Shown here one piece after another: positions 30,730 to 45,331 of a stretch of DNA of 64,000 bases. The notes under the pieces were generated by a model. That model saw only the letters and a program-made list of their open reading frames with translations, searched no databases and was not told the origin of the DNA. Numbering within the stretch: the first letter of the stretch is position 1; each line of letters begins with the position of its first letter. The DNA is from Norana najaformis (Eukaryota; Annelida; Clitellata; Crassiclitellata; Hormogastridae), in assembly GCA_964023275.1 (NCBI GenBank), contig OZ029915.1, positions 35,901,073 through 35,965,072 on the forward strand, written 5' to 3'. Made by a program: the position numbers and the translations under genes.

Positions 30730-32100
30730 TTACAAAATCTAATTGTGCCTTGAAAATCCTGGAAATGAAAAATTAGAAGTTATTTTCAAGACATCCTATA
30801 AAACACTTCAACAACTACAACAAAAATTAACTGAAACTCAGAATACAGGCCTAATAACCAAAAGTAAAAAGTTTCAGTCATTATTAACTTAACTAATACT
30901 AAAACTAAAGCTCGGGAAATAACGGTAACTAAATATAACTAAAACTCATGATGTAAAAAATATATAATAACTATAATTAAAACTTCACTAGCAAGCTGTG
31001 GTCGAATTGTTACAAGGGGGCTATACTAGGGGCTCGAAGCTGTACTGGGGTCCAGTGCCATACCCAAGTATGGGTCCCAAGTATTCACGATCTTGGCCGT
31101 TGTTCTCTTTGAGAGATGACAATTTGTCAGCAGCAGTCTTGCTGTGCACATTAGTAATAGAGGAGGCATTGCTTTGAAGGTAAAGAGACAGGGCCTGAGT
31201 CAGCCTTCAAGCGTGTGTCAACACTGAAGCTTCTGCAACAAAGTACATATCTCTAAAGTTCTGCAAGTAGATACTTGTTACTTTCCTTGTCGGAACTAGT
31301 TTGGCCAGAGAAGTTCAGCAAAGCGTGCGCGCACTGCTGAGTAGTTATATAGTAAGTCACCCACCTGATGTCATTTTTCAAAATTTTCATTGATCAAGGG
31401 CAAATCACTGCAGCAATCAACCCGGATTGGATTTCAAGGTCTATACTCTGTAGGCTCTACGCTTTGCTCCACTCTCCCATTCAGGCCGCGGACGTGCGAC
31501 GCGGCGTTTGCATCGCCTATACCGGATACGCTCCTGTGACAGCATTATTGACAATTGTGCCGATTCTAGCAACTGGCTGTGCCCGAATCCGATCGAAGAA
31601 CAAGCGATTGCGTGTGCGGGATACAGTGAAACTATCAATGTTGAGGCAATCTGCTTTCAGCATTGTAGCGACAGCATCTACCTTTGCTATCAGTTTACTA
31701 GATCCTACGTCTACTTTCAATGGAAATCACAACAGTCCATGTCAATAATCCATTGGCAGGTCAGGTCAAACTGCTGATATATGGATCACAAAACGTAAGC
31801 GCCCCATAACTCGACATATGATTACGTACAGGCTAACATTTGGCCAGGCCCATTGGTCATTTTCTACACCCCGACTCCGAATGCTGGCTTCGCCATTATG
31901 CGCCTATGGTCCAAAAGTGGTGCACTATTACGTGGACATGTGTCTGATTATTTCGGCCTGATACTTCGCAATTAACGAGTTAACGAGCGGAGGTCGCCAG
32001 CGAGTTGTATTGTTTCGACAGACAATACCAATCTACACCTTTCATTAATATTGTCAATATTTTCACCACCACGACCGTTAACCGGCCATGGTCCAGATTA
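30730..32100. other. Stretch without recognised gene
   Basis: A plus-strand frame at 31368-31748 (126 codons) and its mirror at 31517-31720 are both open. Neither resembles a family I know, and neither has a clear start or splice context. From 30730 to 31000 the DNA is AT-rich. Confidence 0.5.
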
Positions 32101-32122
32101 ACGCGTAAATCATCGCTTGGCG

Positions 32123-32444
<322 letters not shown>

Positions 32445-32864
32445 TGAAAGCATGCAGCAGCTGCAGCGATCTCTAAGGCCCTCCACCGATGCCTAAAAAT
32501 TTCGGGAATTACTCTCAAATTGTTAGTAGTAGTTTCGACTTTGAAAATTTGTGCATAAACGTGTATATGTGCAATTGTGTATGTGTGCATATTTGTATAT
32601 ATGTTTGTCTCAGTTTCGTCTGTGCCAGTCCAAGCTTGGATAAAGGAGGACGGTTGGGCCGTAGAGTGCAAACTGTGGAAATGTATTGTAAAACTAAGAG
32701 AGGAATGGAATCGATCGTATGAAACACTGTGCACTAAATACTGAAAGGAAAAACAGTGAGGAGAGCGATCTACACCAACGTTTAGAGTTTTGCCGATTTC
32801 TATGATGTATACTGAACACTATAGGCCTGTGTAACGTGCATGGGTACACATACACAGGCCAAGG

Positions 32865-33300
<436 letters not shown>

Positions 33301-33350
33301 TCGTTTCTGCAAATGATAGATAGAGCAGCGCTGGGAAAGCATCTCGAATA

Positions 33351-33415
33351 TGATTGTATTGTATCTACCTAGTCTTTTATATAGCGCATTCTAAGAACCT
33401 CTCAACAAGCATTGT
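33351..33415 (-). repeat. Short retroelement tail (GCGC type)
   Basis: TGTATTGTATCTACC..TTTATATAGCGCATTCTAAGAACCTCTCAAC, with the same layout as the other tails on the minus strand. Confidence 0.45.
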
Positions 33416-34679
33416 AGCATATTAAGCTGATTTTCACATACATTAACAGACAGTATTCTGTAGCTCTATATATACAGAAATGATCATAAACTATCCTTCA
33501 AAATTCAAATTTTCAACAGAAATTTGTAAAAGATACACTGTAAAATCGTATTGGGGCTTATGATGCTCCCCAGGCCTCACAGTCGGAAAATCCTTGAACC
33601 TATTGCGATGTCATATCTGAAATTTCTACCTCTGGCTACGGTCACCTGGCCCACTGACCGCACATGCCATCACAATATGTCATGGTTATATACAGCCGTT
33701 CATGCCACAGTGGATCATGAGGAAATCGGGAAAAGGTTCAATTTCCCTTCCATCGAGTTATAGTGTTCTTATTCCCTCGGGGTTCTCATGCTGAAAGAGC
33801 CTCTGAGTAATTTGTTCTGTAAGAAGCGCTATAAAAGTTATCAAATACAATACAATATAGTAAATATTATCACGCAGCCTTTCCTATTGAACGCCATGTT
33901 TTATAAGTCCACGGTCGCTAGATGGCAGCCCATCATCGATCGATTGCATGATTTTAACATGATCAGTCTGCTCGGAGCTGCACGTCATTCTTGATGGTCA
34001 TCTAGTTAAGTATACAGTATTTGCTTCAGCTTGTGACCTCACCTGGGACTTGTTTTAGACAAAGCACAAGTGGATCCACCTGCCCTATTTAACACAGACA
34101 ATAGGCTCATTCATTTCCGTTGAAGGTCAGCTGACCGTGGCGAAAGGGTGGGGTCAGAGGGACGACCTATTCACACGTTGACCGCCTTTGGCAACACCGG
34201 ATCCTTCGCCTCCGACCGTCCATATACGGCAGACGTCCGATATGACCCACGATCTACGACCCGCCTACCTCGAATATGGAAGCCAGCCATGTGTGACGGT
34301 CACGGTTAAATTACCGTTACGTCGACGCCGTGCCAGTTTTATCGTCTGATTGTCGGATTTTTGCAAAGATAAGCCGGATTCTATTAAAACTCTTCCGGGA
34401 ATTGACTGTTTGCTGTGTAGTATTATCTACTGACGGCTTTCGACTTTCAGGTTTAGGCAAAGCCGGACTAAAGTTGCCGGGGTTTATGAAAGAGTTCATT
34501 ATGAAAGGACCACGTGCAGTTCGAGTTAATTCGGAAATGATCTGGCAAATCACCCTATGAGCCTCGAGGAGTGGACTGAAGGGTTGCTAAGTGACTAGAA
34601 ACACTGTAGTCCTTCGTCGGCGTTGCCATTTTAAAACCAAATGAAATTAGCAGGTCTGTTTGTAGGTACGTATGTGCAC

Positions 34680-35006
34680 GCATGCATGCATACATACATA
34701 CATACATAGATGCATGCACATATATGTATGTATGTAAATACATCCGTACGTACATATGTATGTATGTATGTACGATTGTATGTATGTATGTACGATTGTA
34801 CGTACGTATGTTTGTATGTATGCATGCATGCAAGAGCATACATGCATACATACATAAATACATACATACATAGATGCATGTATATATGTATGTAAATACA
34901 TTCTACATAAATAGGTAAATACGCACATACTACGTATGTATGTATGTATGTATGTATGTATGTATGTATGTATGTATGTATGTATGTATGTATGTATGTA
35001 TGTATA
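34680..35006. repeat. (TATG)n / (CATA)n arrays
   Basis: Interrupted arrays at 34680-34915, partly inverted (CATA then TATG), followed by a pure TATG block at 34934-35006. Confidence 0.93.
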
Positions 35007-35873
35007 TACACACGTACTTATGCATAGACTGCAGATACGCATGCAACTGCATGATGTGCGAATGCGCGAGGGAAGAAGTCGTCTGCATGCGCGACGAGCA
35101 AGGCTGAGAGTATGCAGACGAGTTCGTCCGGAGAAGATTTTATGTCTAGAGCGTCATGTGGACTGAATATGTTCAGGCGCCTCTTGTCTATGCGCCAGAT
35201 TAACAACAGACAGCATGGATTACACAACACCCAGAGCCACTATATGCGCGGCAGGAGTTGCATGTCTCAAATGAGCATTCTCCGCTCTCCAGTATATACC
35301 ACTACTACGGCAGAGTGAGCATGCACTGTATGTATATGTATTTACAGATCAATATACTGCAGGGCTTGTAAATACATGCATATGGTACTGCAATTAGTGC
35401 TCAGACGTACGGAAACCATTATAACTGCAACGCAAAATGAGTTAGAACTGGGATGTTGAAATGTATAATCATGACATGTTGTTCTGGCACCGGACAAGAT
35501 CTACAGTATAGGGTGCAGGGTAGGATACTCTAAGAAAGGATAGGATAGAATAGAATATAGTAGGATAGGGTAGGGTATGGTAGAGTACAGCATTATGATA
35601 GTATTGTAGTTTGTACACATTGACGTGCATTAGGATAGTATTGTATTGTATTCTGTACACACATGTATACACCTGCATAATATGCGCTTATATAATTAAT
35701 ACCAACAACAGTTCATGGACACTTCAAGGGTGAGTCTGATGTTCTGGCATGTCTAATATCACGGATATCTTGAATCTTCACGGCAATTTATTTGAGTTTC
35801 TGTCTTTTTTGTTATTCAGCAGATACACTATGATTCGGCACTGTCAACCTTAGTCCGAAGTCATGCAAAATTC

Positions 35874-36020
35874 AGTCTCTCTCTCTGTCTCTTTGTCTCT
35901 CTCTGTCTCTGTCTCTCTGTCTCTGTCCCTCTGTCTCTCTGTCTCTCTCTGTCTCTCTCTGTCTCTGTCCCTCTCTCTGTATATCTCTCTGTCTGTCTCT
36001 GTCTCTGTTTGTCTGTATGC

Positions 36021-36052
<32 letters not shown>
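35874..36052. repeat. (CTCTGT)n / (CTGT)n microsatellite
   Basis: A pyrimidine-rich array like 32123-32444. Frames in it are artefacts on both strands. Confidence 0.93.
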
Positions 36053-37623
36053 TTCCATGCATACATGCACTAGGTCACTTCGTCAGCGAAGGCGATCTCT
36101 CCTATAGCTCCCTGCTGTCGGCGTCAGACAGGGCGGCTTTTCCCAACTCCCTGCGCAAGGCCCTGCGTCAAGGCCCGTCCTGCGGCCAGCAAGTTTCCCT
36201 TGTGGCAGGGCATGGGTTTCAATTACGAGTGTTGTAAATTCTTTGGAAAGAAGGAGTAGTGTGCACTGAGTAAATAGAGGCGAAGAGTGAGCGAGTGATC
36301 CATCCAGTATATGCTGACACATTTATGTGTTTTTATGTGGACCAGTAGAAGAAGTTAATAAGCGCTGATGGCTCTCTCTCTGCCGCTCAGAGGTCTACTA
36401 TACCGACGTAGGCTTAATATGCAATCGGGCGGCTATTACAGAAGAAGCCCTCTCCGCGCGGCGGCGCCACCCCAGCTCGACGATGAATGCACATTTCAAT
36501 CGCTGCGGTTCGGTGCCGACTGCAGGCTCCTTTTTATTCTTGCAGCGACCGAAAGCAACGAAGGGAATGAGTTCAGCGTCTGTTGAATCCACTTCGATAA
36601 AGACTGCTTTTATAGTATGTTAATGAACTGCTCTAAGTTGACCGTTAGACGGATACTTTGTCGAATGCATTTTAAGGTTCATTAAAAAGTCTCGATGGTC
36701 GACGATTACATATTGAAATTAATGCCATACTTTCGCTCTTCATATATATTAGACGCCAATTTGTATGTGCATGTATGCGTATGCATTCATTTAGTTATTC
36801 ACGCGTATAATGTGCATATACTATACGGCAGAGGGACAGACATATACAAAGACATATGCATATAGACTTTAGAGACAGGCAGACCAGACAGACGGACAAC
36901 ACTTGTCTGACAGTCGAATACATAGAAACCAAGGCAGATACAGAGCATGGGGGAAAGAATGAGAGAGACAGTGAAAAATTAACAAAGAGATATATACGCA
37001 TACAGGCATTATGTTTCTGCTAATAGAATGGAGTGATTTCGGGCCACCCCAGTTAGAATTGCCTTTTCGAATATGAGACACAATCGTTCTAGATTATAAT
37101 AGATGAGGGCAGCGTGGCATTGATTACTCTTTGTGGTAAGACAATTAAAACCTGAAATGAATTCTTGAGCTTTCACCAGGGACATCATTATTGTTAAAGC
37201 GTCCTCAATAGGCCAACAGACAACGGCCATACATGGACATCACGCCCTACAGGTGTATCTGCGTTCGTAACTCCCCGGCTTTGATCGCTCTTTGGGGGGG
37301 AGGGGGTAAATGGGCCAATCAATCTGCGAAAAATAAACGAAGAAAGGTAGAGTAACGGAGCGACCTGAGTCGACTGTGAAGGCATCAAAGGGCGATCATA
37401 TATCAGCCGCCTTGTCAACACATTCATTAGACCTTAGCTCGTCCGATCAACGGTCACATCAATCAGCAATTACACAGCACAGAATGTGTGTCTCCTTTCA
37501 ACAACTACAGTATGCAGTTGGCCTCCATTAATCTTATTCGGTTCATCGTCGCACGTCAGGCGCATGCGCTTCGGCCTCCACTAAGACGGACGACACGCAC
37601 TGCAACAATGCACCTATACCTAA

Positions 37624-37695
37624 TGTGTGTGTATATATATACATACATATATATTTATGTGTGTATATATATGTGTGTATATGTGTGTGTATATA

Positions 37696-37782
<87 letters not shown>
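37624..37782. repeat. (TG)/(TA)n microsatellite
   Basis: TGTGTGTATATATA-type lead-in, then about 40 pure TA units from 37703 to 37782. Confidence 0.96.
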
Positions 37783-37785
<3 letters not shown>

Positions 37786-37999
37786 AGGACTGGTCACGCG
37801 ACATCTGTCCGTCAACTGGCTAGGGGTTGGTCGTCAATTCTATGCATCATAGTAACGAAGGTCACTTTGCAAGCGATGCTGTCGATACGGATGTCGTGGA
37901 TCTGAGTGTGGTTTTCTTCTTCTTCTTCTTCATCAATAGGACGGGCCAGCTTAATTAAATTTCATAATCTAGAGATGGATAATTAATTACCTCTACGCA

Positions 38000-40970
38000 G
38001 CCGTTCGCCTGAACGGACAATTAGGCCAGTGGTCTGGTGTGACTTTCTCGGTATGAGGCCACGTGCAAACGCAAGCATATGCCTAACGATTATATGATCG
38101 TCTGCTCACGTGTTGCACTATAATATTGTGTAGATAGATTTGGCCCATTATGTGGCAAAACATGTCCTATGGAGTTTAAAGATTGATTTTTGGACATTTT
38201 GTTACAAAACGCAAAAGTATTTGTCAGGACCAAGGAGTGCGCAGGTCCCACTTACTTACATAACTTATTGTATATGGGGCAGGATGACAGTCTACGAAGA
38301 GTCGAACTTATGGCGGTATGAAAAGACCGGTGAAAAGACGCAACGAAAGAAGAAACTTATGAAATTATATTTATAGCTTGTTTCTGACTAAGCGACTAGC
38401 TCGCGAGTGTATACATTTTACCACTTGTTGCAGTTGACTACATGTAGGCCAACCAAAGTCTTGCCTACACACGCGAGAACGCACGGGTGGGAGTCGAAGT
38501 GTAGCATCATATCCTGCGATACAAAATCAGACATTTATGAGAGGACCACCTTGGAGAAAAGGCAGCTGAGTATGGTATATTGTGCGCTGGTAAGAGTAAG
38601 CACTGATACTAGCAAAATGGCACTTAGGTTTTTCTTTGGCAATTGAGAACAACACGGACGTTCGGTCTGCCGCTGCCGGTGAGTGAGTGAGTGAGTGAGT
38701 GAGTGAGAGTCAGTCAGTCTGTCAGTCAGTTATTGCTTTTTTCCAGAGAATAATACAATATATCAGAGGTGGTTCCAGGTTTTAAGTTGGGGCAAAACTT
38801 CTGAACAGTTAGGTCTCAGAGCGATTAGACAAAACGAGTGAGCATTCCATTGAAGTTTAAGGGGGGGGGGCTATATCCATTATACGTACGTCTTTGAAGC
38901 TTCCACTCTATGACTGTCCATATTATAACATCGATGTTACTGCATATCACCCATGAATGCATACAAACATTATTCGTGCAAGAGCATGGACACGTAAGTA
39001 GGCCATGGCTTCCAATCGCACACCTTGGGCCAGAGGTTCTTTTGTCAAGTTCCACTATTAGCCTAAAGACAGTTTATATGCGCAGAAGTAATGTTACCTA
39101 AAGTATTCATATTGCAAGCATACTTACAAAGCATTTATGCTTTAACTGCAACGTTGTAAGCAGATACAGATCTAAGGCATGCACCTATCTGTTATGTCTA
39201 TTAAAAGAAATCTGCATATAAGTATATATGCGACGATCGCTGTCTGGACATGACTTAGTGGGGCAGGGTGAATCTAACCTAGTTCATCGCTCAAAGCTAC
39301 CCACATCACTGCTTCTGCTTGCCTGTTTAGCTACATTGGTTAAAGCTTACGTCAAGGCGCCTCTGTGCATGAGTGTGTCGGTTCGCCTACTGACAGTCGT
39401 GATATTTCAGAGACTTGAATCTTAAATGGCTTGGCGCCCATTCAAACGGGCAGCGGTGATAAACTATCTCACCCGATAAATTCAATGAAAAATGAACAGG
39501 GTCGAGGCCATACGATCGCTATAGAAATATGTGTACACACGCTGGGCCCAATAAACTAGTTTCCATCTTGAGTTGACAGATGCCACCGTGTTCAGGATTC
39601 CAGGATTTAGCTGGATTGACTAAGCAGAACGATGACGTGTCTGTGGTACACGATAGTACCGCCGTCCAACGCGGTCCCTCGTAGGTGGCAAAAGACGCCG
39701 AGTCCGGGCAACACTCAAGCTACCAGGTCGATCTATGATGGACAACCATTAGACTGATGGTAGAACCCCTCTTCTGGTAGACGGTCGAAGCAATTCCAAA
39801 GCCATTCCTCGCCTTTTGAAGGCACAGATAGGTATGTAGGTGTAAGCCACGACCGTCCATCTGGAACCTGTCATCCCCTTGAGCAGAGATGGGCTATTGC
39901 AACGACAAGGGGCGTTAATCACGAGCAGAAAAACATGTCCGGAAGCTCAAATCCACAACAAACGTATATCGATTACAGTAGCTGCCCGAACACGAAAGAA
40001 GTTTCGAAGAAACTCCGCTTGGCTCGTTGCGTGCAAGGCAGCACACGGTCATATAACACGACCGTCTTTGGTCAACCGCCTTGCGCTGTTTTTGCATCTA
40101 TGGTGTGGCTTGTCCAACGCTATTGTCTTCCGCACTACTTAATTTTCATCGTGCGAAACAACTGTTCTCTGGTCGGTCGTACGCAGAAGAACCTTAGGGG
40201 GCTCGCCCAAAGTTATAACTAAAGGCGGTCACACACCGATCCCATCCGACTGGAAAAACGGATCGGGTCTGATTGGGTCGAATCGGATCGGTGGGATCGA
40301 GTCGGGTGGGTGTACGGTTGGCTTAAATGCGCCTAAACTTAAAGCGTCTTTTTGATCGAGCGCCTGCAATTAATTATTGTACGGCGGGACAGGGGTTGAA
40401 AAGAAATACTGACTTACTTATTAAATTGAATTAAAACAATGAATCGTTAAAATATTAGAAACAAACTCAAGTAAACTGAACAATTTAAATATCAATCTAA
40501 TACATGAATCTAGTAATATTTAAATAAAATTATTATTATTATTTATAAATTCTATTGATAGACAAGCCTCGTGGCCCTCCCGCCCGCCCGCCACATATGT
40601 TAGGGGACCATGCAGAACAGAGGACATTCACTTGTCAAGCGACCTACAAGGTGTTCAAAGGTGTGTTTGGTATCCATACTTTCGAGACTTATAGCCCAGA
40701 GATTTCAACAAAATGTTCACAAACGAAGCTTTATTTATTTATTTATTTATTGCCGTGTCTTAGTTATTTCTTGTTAGAACTGTGTTTTTGTAGCCACTTG
40801 GGGCTGAACTTCCTTTCAATACCTCTGCGTTTCGTGCTGATGTTAGCATTAAAACATGGAGCGCTGCAGGAGGACTTATGACCATATAGGTATACTTTGT
40901 TACACAGATCATTCTTGTCTCCTTTTAAAATGTTAGACCACACTTAAATATATATATATACGTATATGAT
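38000..40970. other. Stretch without recognised gene
   Basis: Includes a short GTGA/GAGT array at 38678-38708, a run of nine G at 38861, and a stretch (40245-40320) with repeated GGATCGG/GGGTCGAATCGG words. No exon chain or known protein is seen on either strand. Confidence 0.5.
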
Positions 40971-40974
40971 GATG

Positions 40975-41180
40975 TAGAGTTCTCTGCCCGAAGGCAGCGA
41001 CATTGGCTTTATGTCACCCAGGGATGAGATGAGTGAGGTGATTTCCCGTTGCTTTCCTCACAGACAATGGCGGGTGAGCAACTTGTCCAAGGTCGCTACA
41101 CGGTGGCTTGAGGCAGATTCGAACCCGCGACCCTCCGGTTACGAGGCACAGACCATACCGCCACACCACCGCGTCCCACC
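40975..41180 (-). mobile_element. tRNA-derived SINE, well preserved
   Basis: On the minus strand: a head GGTGTGGCGGTATGGTCTG (A-box region) and GGTTCGAATCT (B-box, 41115-41125, one mismatch to GGTTCGANTCC). A core follows with CCTTGGACAAGTTGCTCACC, a motif common in core-SINEs. It is the least decayed SINE here. No mature tRNA fold continues past the T-loop. Confidence 0.75.
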
Positions 41181-42007
41181 AACACACATATATAAATACA
41201 AATATATAAAACTTTAGACTATACTAGCACGTTTATCTTATGCAGAACAAGCAAATGACAAAGATTATAGAGTTGCATTCATCTTCGAGTCATTGGCACA
41301 AGCACAGTATGTACGTATGCATGTATGTACGTATGCATGTGTGTATGTACGTATGTATCTATATGTATATATGGATGTCGGAACATACTATAGCGCCTTT
41401 TAAGCACCCCACAAAAGTAGAGTACAGTAAGTGGAAAGCCCCTTTATTGTGTCTGCAGTTTGGTCCCATTTCAAAACTGTGTCGACGCCCATGAATACCA
41501 GCTTAATACTAGAGCAGCCATTTGGCTACAGAAATATACAAGTAGCATAAGCATGCGTCTTTTATAAATGACTTGTCTATAGGCCTGCAGTCAGGGAATG
41601 CACAGGTTATTACATGGATGCATGCACTTAGTATAGGCCTATATAGGCCGAGTGGTTAAGTTGATATTGACAAATAGACCCAGTATAATAGGCCTCCTCG
41701 TCTTTTATAAGCGACGATTTGCTATCGATTGCATAGATCTATAGTCAATCAATCGTCTTAGAACTGTCTTCAATGCTCGTCCATGTCAAATAAGGCTGCA
41801 GTCCATGCGCTGCATATACGCAACACGACTAATAGCTAGTTCTCTTGCATGCTACTATGACTCGAGGCCAGTGAGAACATTCGGTTCATAGTCAGCCTTT
41901 ACTTGTTTACAAGTAGGCAAAATCTACAAAACTGCATGCATGCAGGCCTCTACCTTGCACCATAGGCTGACACTAGCTGATGTGACGACGTAAGCTGTAA
42001 ATTGTAA

Positions 42008-42060
42008 GTTGTAATTGCAATGAGAAATTTGTATAGCGCCGCTTCAACATAAACTAATCA
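42008..42060 (-). repeat. Short retroelement tail (GCGCC type)
   Basis: GTTGTAATTGCAATGAGAAATTTGTATAGCGCCGCTTCAAC, close to 23572-23632. Confidence 0.6.
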
Positions 42061-42139
42061 GTCATAATGTCATTTAAAACAGAACGTTCATCCGTTAGCA
42101 AACATTGTTCTGATAATTAGAAGAGTCACCCTTCGTAAG

Positions 42140-42143
<4 letters not shown>

Positions 42144-42211
<68 letters not shown>
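42144..42211. repeat. (AC)n microsatellite
   Basis: About 34 pure AC units. Confidence 0.97.
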
Positions 42212-42213
<2 letters not shown>

Positions 42214-42710
42214 GTCCTACCAACAGATTCCCAACTAGAGTTAAAAGATGACTTCATGTTCAGAGTTCCTGAAGCACGTAACATCTCGGATGAGGAACAA
42301 CGACAGGCGATCGGTTGTCTCACCATCCATCAGTCCCTCGTAGATGAAAGACGATGCGGCGGCCGGATATTCCTCGAACCGACGGATAAGCGCACGAGAG
42401 GCATTCGTCGCCCACCGACCGGGAGGTAGTTGAGCCATTCCGTGATTGACGGTCGGCTCTGCTCCAAAGACTCTCTTCGCCCTCCCCCCACCGATTCCAA
42501 GATTTCCCGGCGCAGAGGTCGTTCATTCATATAGGTCTGCAGTTCTAAGGCTACAGGTGGTCGAGCTGGAATCCTCTTCCCACTCTGTAGGTGGACCATT
42601 CCAGTCACAGAAGGTCACGATAGCATGCAAGAAAAACCGTCCGAAACTCTGTAAATCCGTGTCGGAGAAGAAACATCATTCTAACATGAAGACTCTGCAA
42701 CAGTAAAAGC
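42212..42710. other. Less AT-rich stretch with overlapping open frames, unrecognised
   Basis: Several frames on both strands (for example minus 42241-42438, with LIRRFEEYPAAASSFIYEGL) are open together. I recognise none of them and see no clear splice chain. It may be a decayed element or an isolated exon. Confidence 0.3.
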
Positions 42711-43320
42711 TCAAACTGCCCGAATTATCAAAGAAATTTGGTGCGTCTTGACGCGACCCAGAAGCACTGTATGCGAATTCCGGGGCCAATCGGGCCATGA
42801 CCTCATTCTTGCCTGAAACTTGTCTTGGGCCTGGTTCCAAAACCCGAACTTAGCTCTTGACCTCTGTTGCCTTCCCTCCCTCTGTTCACATTTGTATCCT
42901 TCACCCACTATAGCTGCAAGAATCAGAGACCGTGAGGTAGGCTTACGTGAGAGTATACATGTAATGCCAAACGATTTTGTTATGCTAAAACACTGCACGG
43001 AGAGTAAAGGCACACGTATAATTATATGATTATATTAATTTTGTTTTAATTAATTATATAATTATATATAGAGAATATATATACTAGAATCTGGCGAACT
43101 GTATCCAGGCGATGTACCTGCAGTGGTGAGGGCATCAGCGAGTGCGCATCCATGCATGTTAGCTGCAAGCGATGGTCAAAAACTGGCGAAATCTTTGTGC
43201 CAGGAACCGTACCGGAAACAATAATTGTTAACCGAGTTTAGGACAATCTACATACAGTCAAGCCTCCGTTCTAGGCGCTTATAAGACAGAGTCTCGGCAT
43301 TTAAACTTATAAAGAGGCAG

Positions 43321-43475
43321 ACATATAGACGGACGGAGGGACAGACAAAGACGGAGACAGAGACACAGACAGACAGACAGGCAGAGATGCAGACAGAGAT
43401 ATAGAGACAGGCACAGAGATAGTTTCGTGCATTCATAATACTGTTGTTGTAGGCCTATACTTTATAGCCTAATCG
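43321..43475. repeat. Recent duplication, copy 1
   Basis: ACATATAGACGGACGGAGGG through GCATTCATAATACTGTTGTTG and GTAGGCCTATACTTTATAGC to AATCG. It is nearly identical to 43913-44065. The only clear differences are TATAGAG/TAAAG and AGAG/AGAT near the middle. Confidence 0.93.
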
Positions 43476-43912
43476 AAGGCCTATAAGGCCCCTTAATCGG
43501 CGTCCCTTTTGAAATTTTTATTGGGCTTTCGAGATTATTTATCTCGGATAATTTGCCAATAATTAACTCCGAGCAGTCAGGCACGATAACCGCATAGTTC
43601 AACGTTCCTTGATTAATAGCAGAACCATCCATACATTGAATAGTCACCCGCGCAGTTCATGTCCATATAGGCCTATATTAATTAGGCCTAAGTAAACACT
43701 CATCCCCATTTCATTCTAACATCTGTATGCTGTAGTAATTTATTAGCCCCTTCAGCTCAAGTACAGGACCAGAAGCCGCATTGCATGCATGCTAGGCTAC
43801 CTCATGGATTAAGTACCTCATTGAGACAGCAACGCAGACATCAAACTTATCCGTTCAAAAGCTATATATACACACACATATATATAAACATATGCTCACA
43901 GTATATGTGATT

Positions 43913-44065
43913 ACATATAGACGGACGGAGGGACAGACAAAGACGGAGACAGAGACACAGACAGACAGACAGGCAGAGATGCAGACAGAGATAAAGACAG
44001 GCACAGATATAGTTTCGTGCATTCATAATACTGTTGTTGTAGGCCTATACTTTATAGCCTAATCG
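43913..44065. repeat. Recent duplication, copy 2
   Basis: About 153 bases in the same orientation as copy 1, offset about 592 bases. The (ACAG) core is part of the duplicated unit. Confidence 0.93.
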
Positions 44066-44084
44066 TATACATACAGATATACAT

Positions 44085-44172
44085 ATTATATACATACATG
44101 TACATACACACATACATACATGCATGCATGCATACATACAATGCACATACATACATACATACATACATTCGA
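44085..44172. repeat. (CATA)n microsatellite
   Basis: Interrupted CATA units with CATG variants. Confidence 0.9.
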
Positions 44173-44619
44173 CCCTGTTTACCTGCCCCGATCTTGTCCC
44201 TATTCCTATTTTTAATAGTTTTCCCTCTCCCTTTAACACCATGTATATACTCTATTCAAAGTAATTTACTAAATATTGTGGTTACAGCGAATGTGTTTTG
44301 ATTTCAGACAGTCAATGCCTACAAGTGTTCTGTAACTAAGCCATAGGGTTTAATTATTGTTAGCCGAGATTAATTTTAAGTGTGAGTCAGTTCATTGGCT
44401 ATTCGAAGAGAAATGACCGCATGGTTGCTAGCCTAGGTTAGAAAGTATACAGGGTTCAGTAGTCATTAGGTTTGGTTTCTGTGCTTAGCTCACCTGTAGT
44501 AATATTGCTCTTCTGTCTTTTGCTAATTAAGGAGCCCAGTTTTTCTTCAAATTTCCGATTTAATGTGTATTTTAATAAGTGTTCTCTGTATCTCTGGTCA
44601 TTGGGTCCCAGACGTATGT

Positions 44620-44647
44620 TATGATGATGATGATGATGATGATGATG
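44620..44647. repeat. (GAT)n microsatellite
   Basis: About nine ATG/GAT triplets. His-rich frames on the minus strand reflect this repeat. Confidence 0.9.
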
Positions 44648-45050
44648 GTGTTGATGGTTCAGGTGGCGGTGGTTGAGCTGGTGCAAGGATAATAGTAGTA
44701 GTGTGGTGGTGATGGTGGTGTTAAGGAAGTGGAGGTTGTGCCAGGACTTAGTCATCATCAACTGAACCTTCTTGAGTTATCTGTGGAGATCTGCCTGATT
44801 CTGTCAAACTAATTAGCAACGGACTTTATACAGTGAGTTAGACGACTCTCTGCAGACTTTGCTCGCAATGTTAATGTTGTAGTGAACTCCTCTCTTCGTG
44901 TCCCTCTATACACAGTCAAACGTAGCCCCAATCACCAGTTCACCACAACTAAGTCCTCTGGTTCTCCCAGGAATCAGCATCCCAGAATGGGAATTTATGC
45001 CACTGTATAGATAGGTAGGTAAGTATGTAGGTCGGCCACAATGTTCTACG

Positions 45051-45331
<281 letters not shown>

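Noticed and set aside
31368..31777. Open frames on both strands as a gene
   Set aside because: No known domain, no consistent start or splice context, and mirrored openness suggests chance in less AT-rich DNA.
34555..35042. Tyr/Ile/His/Thr-rich frames on both strands
   Set aside because: Translations of TATG/CATA arrays; the same holds for 5264-5464, 37488-37905, 44045-44301 and 50600-50942.
40975..41180. tRNA gene
   Set aside because: Only the A/B-box head is tRNA-like. It continues into a core-SINE body with no 3' half of an acceptor stem.
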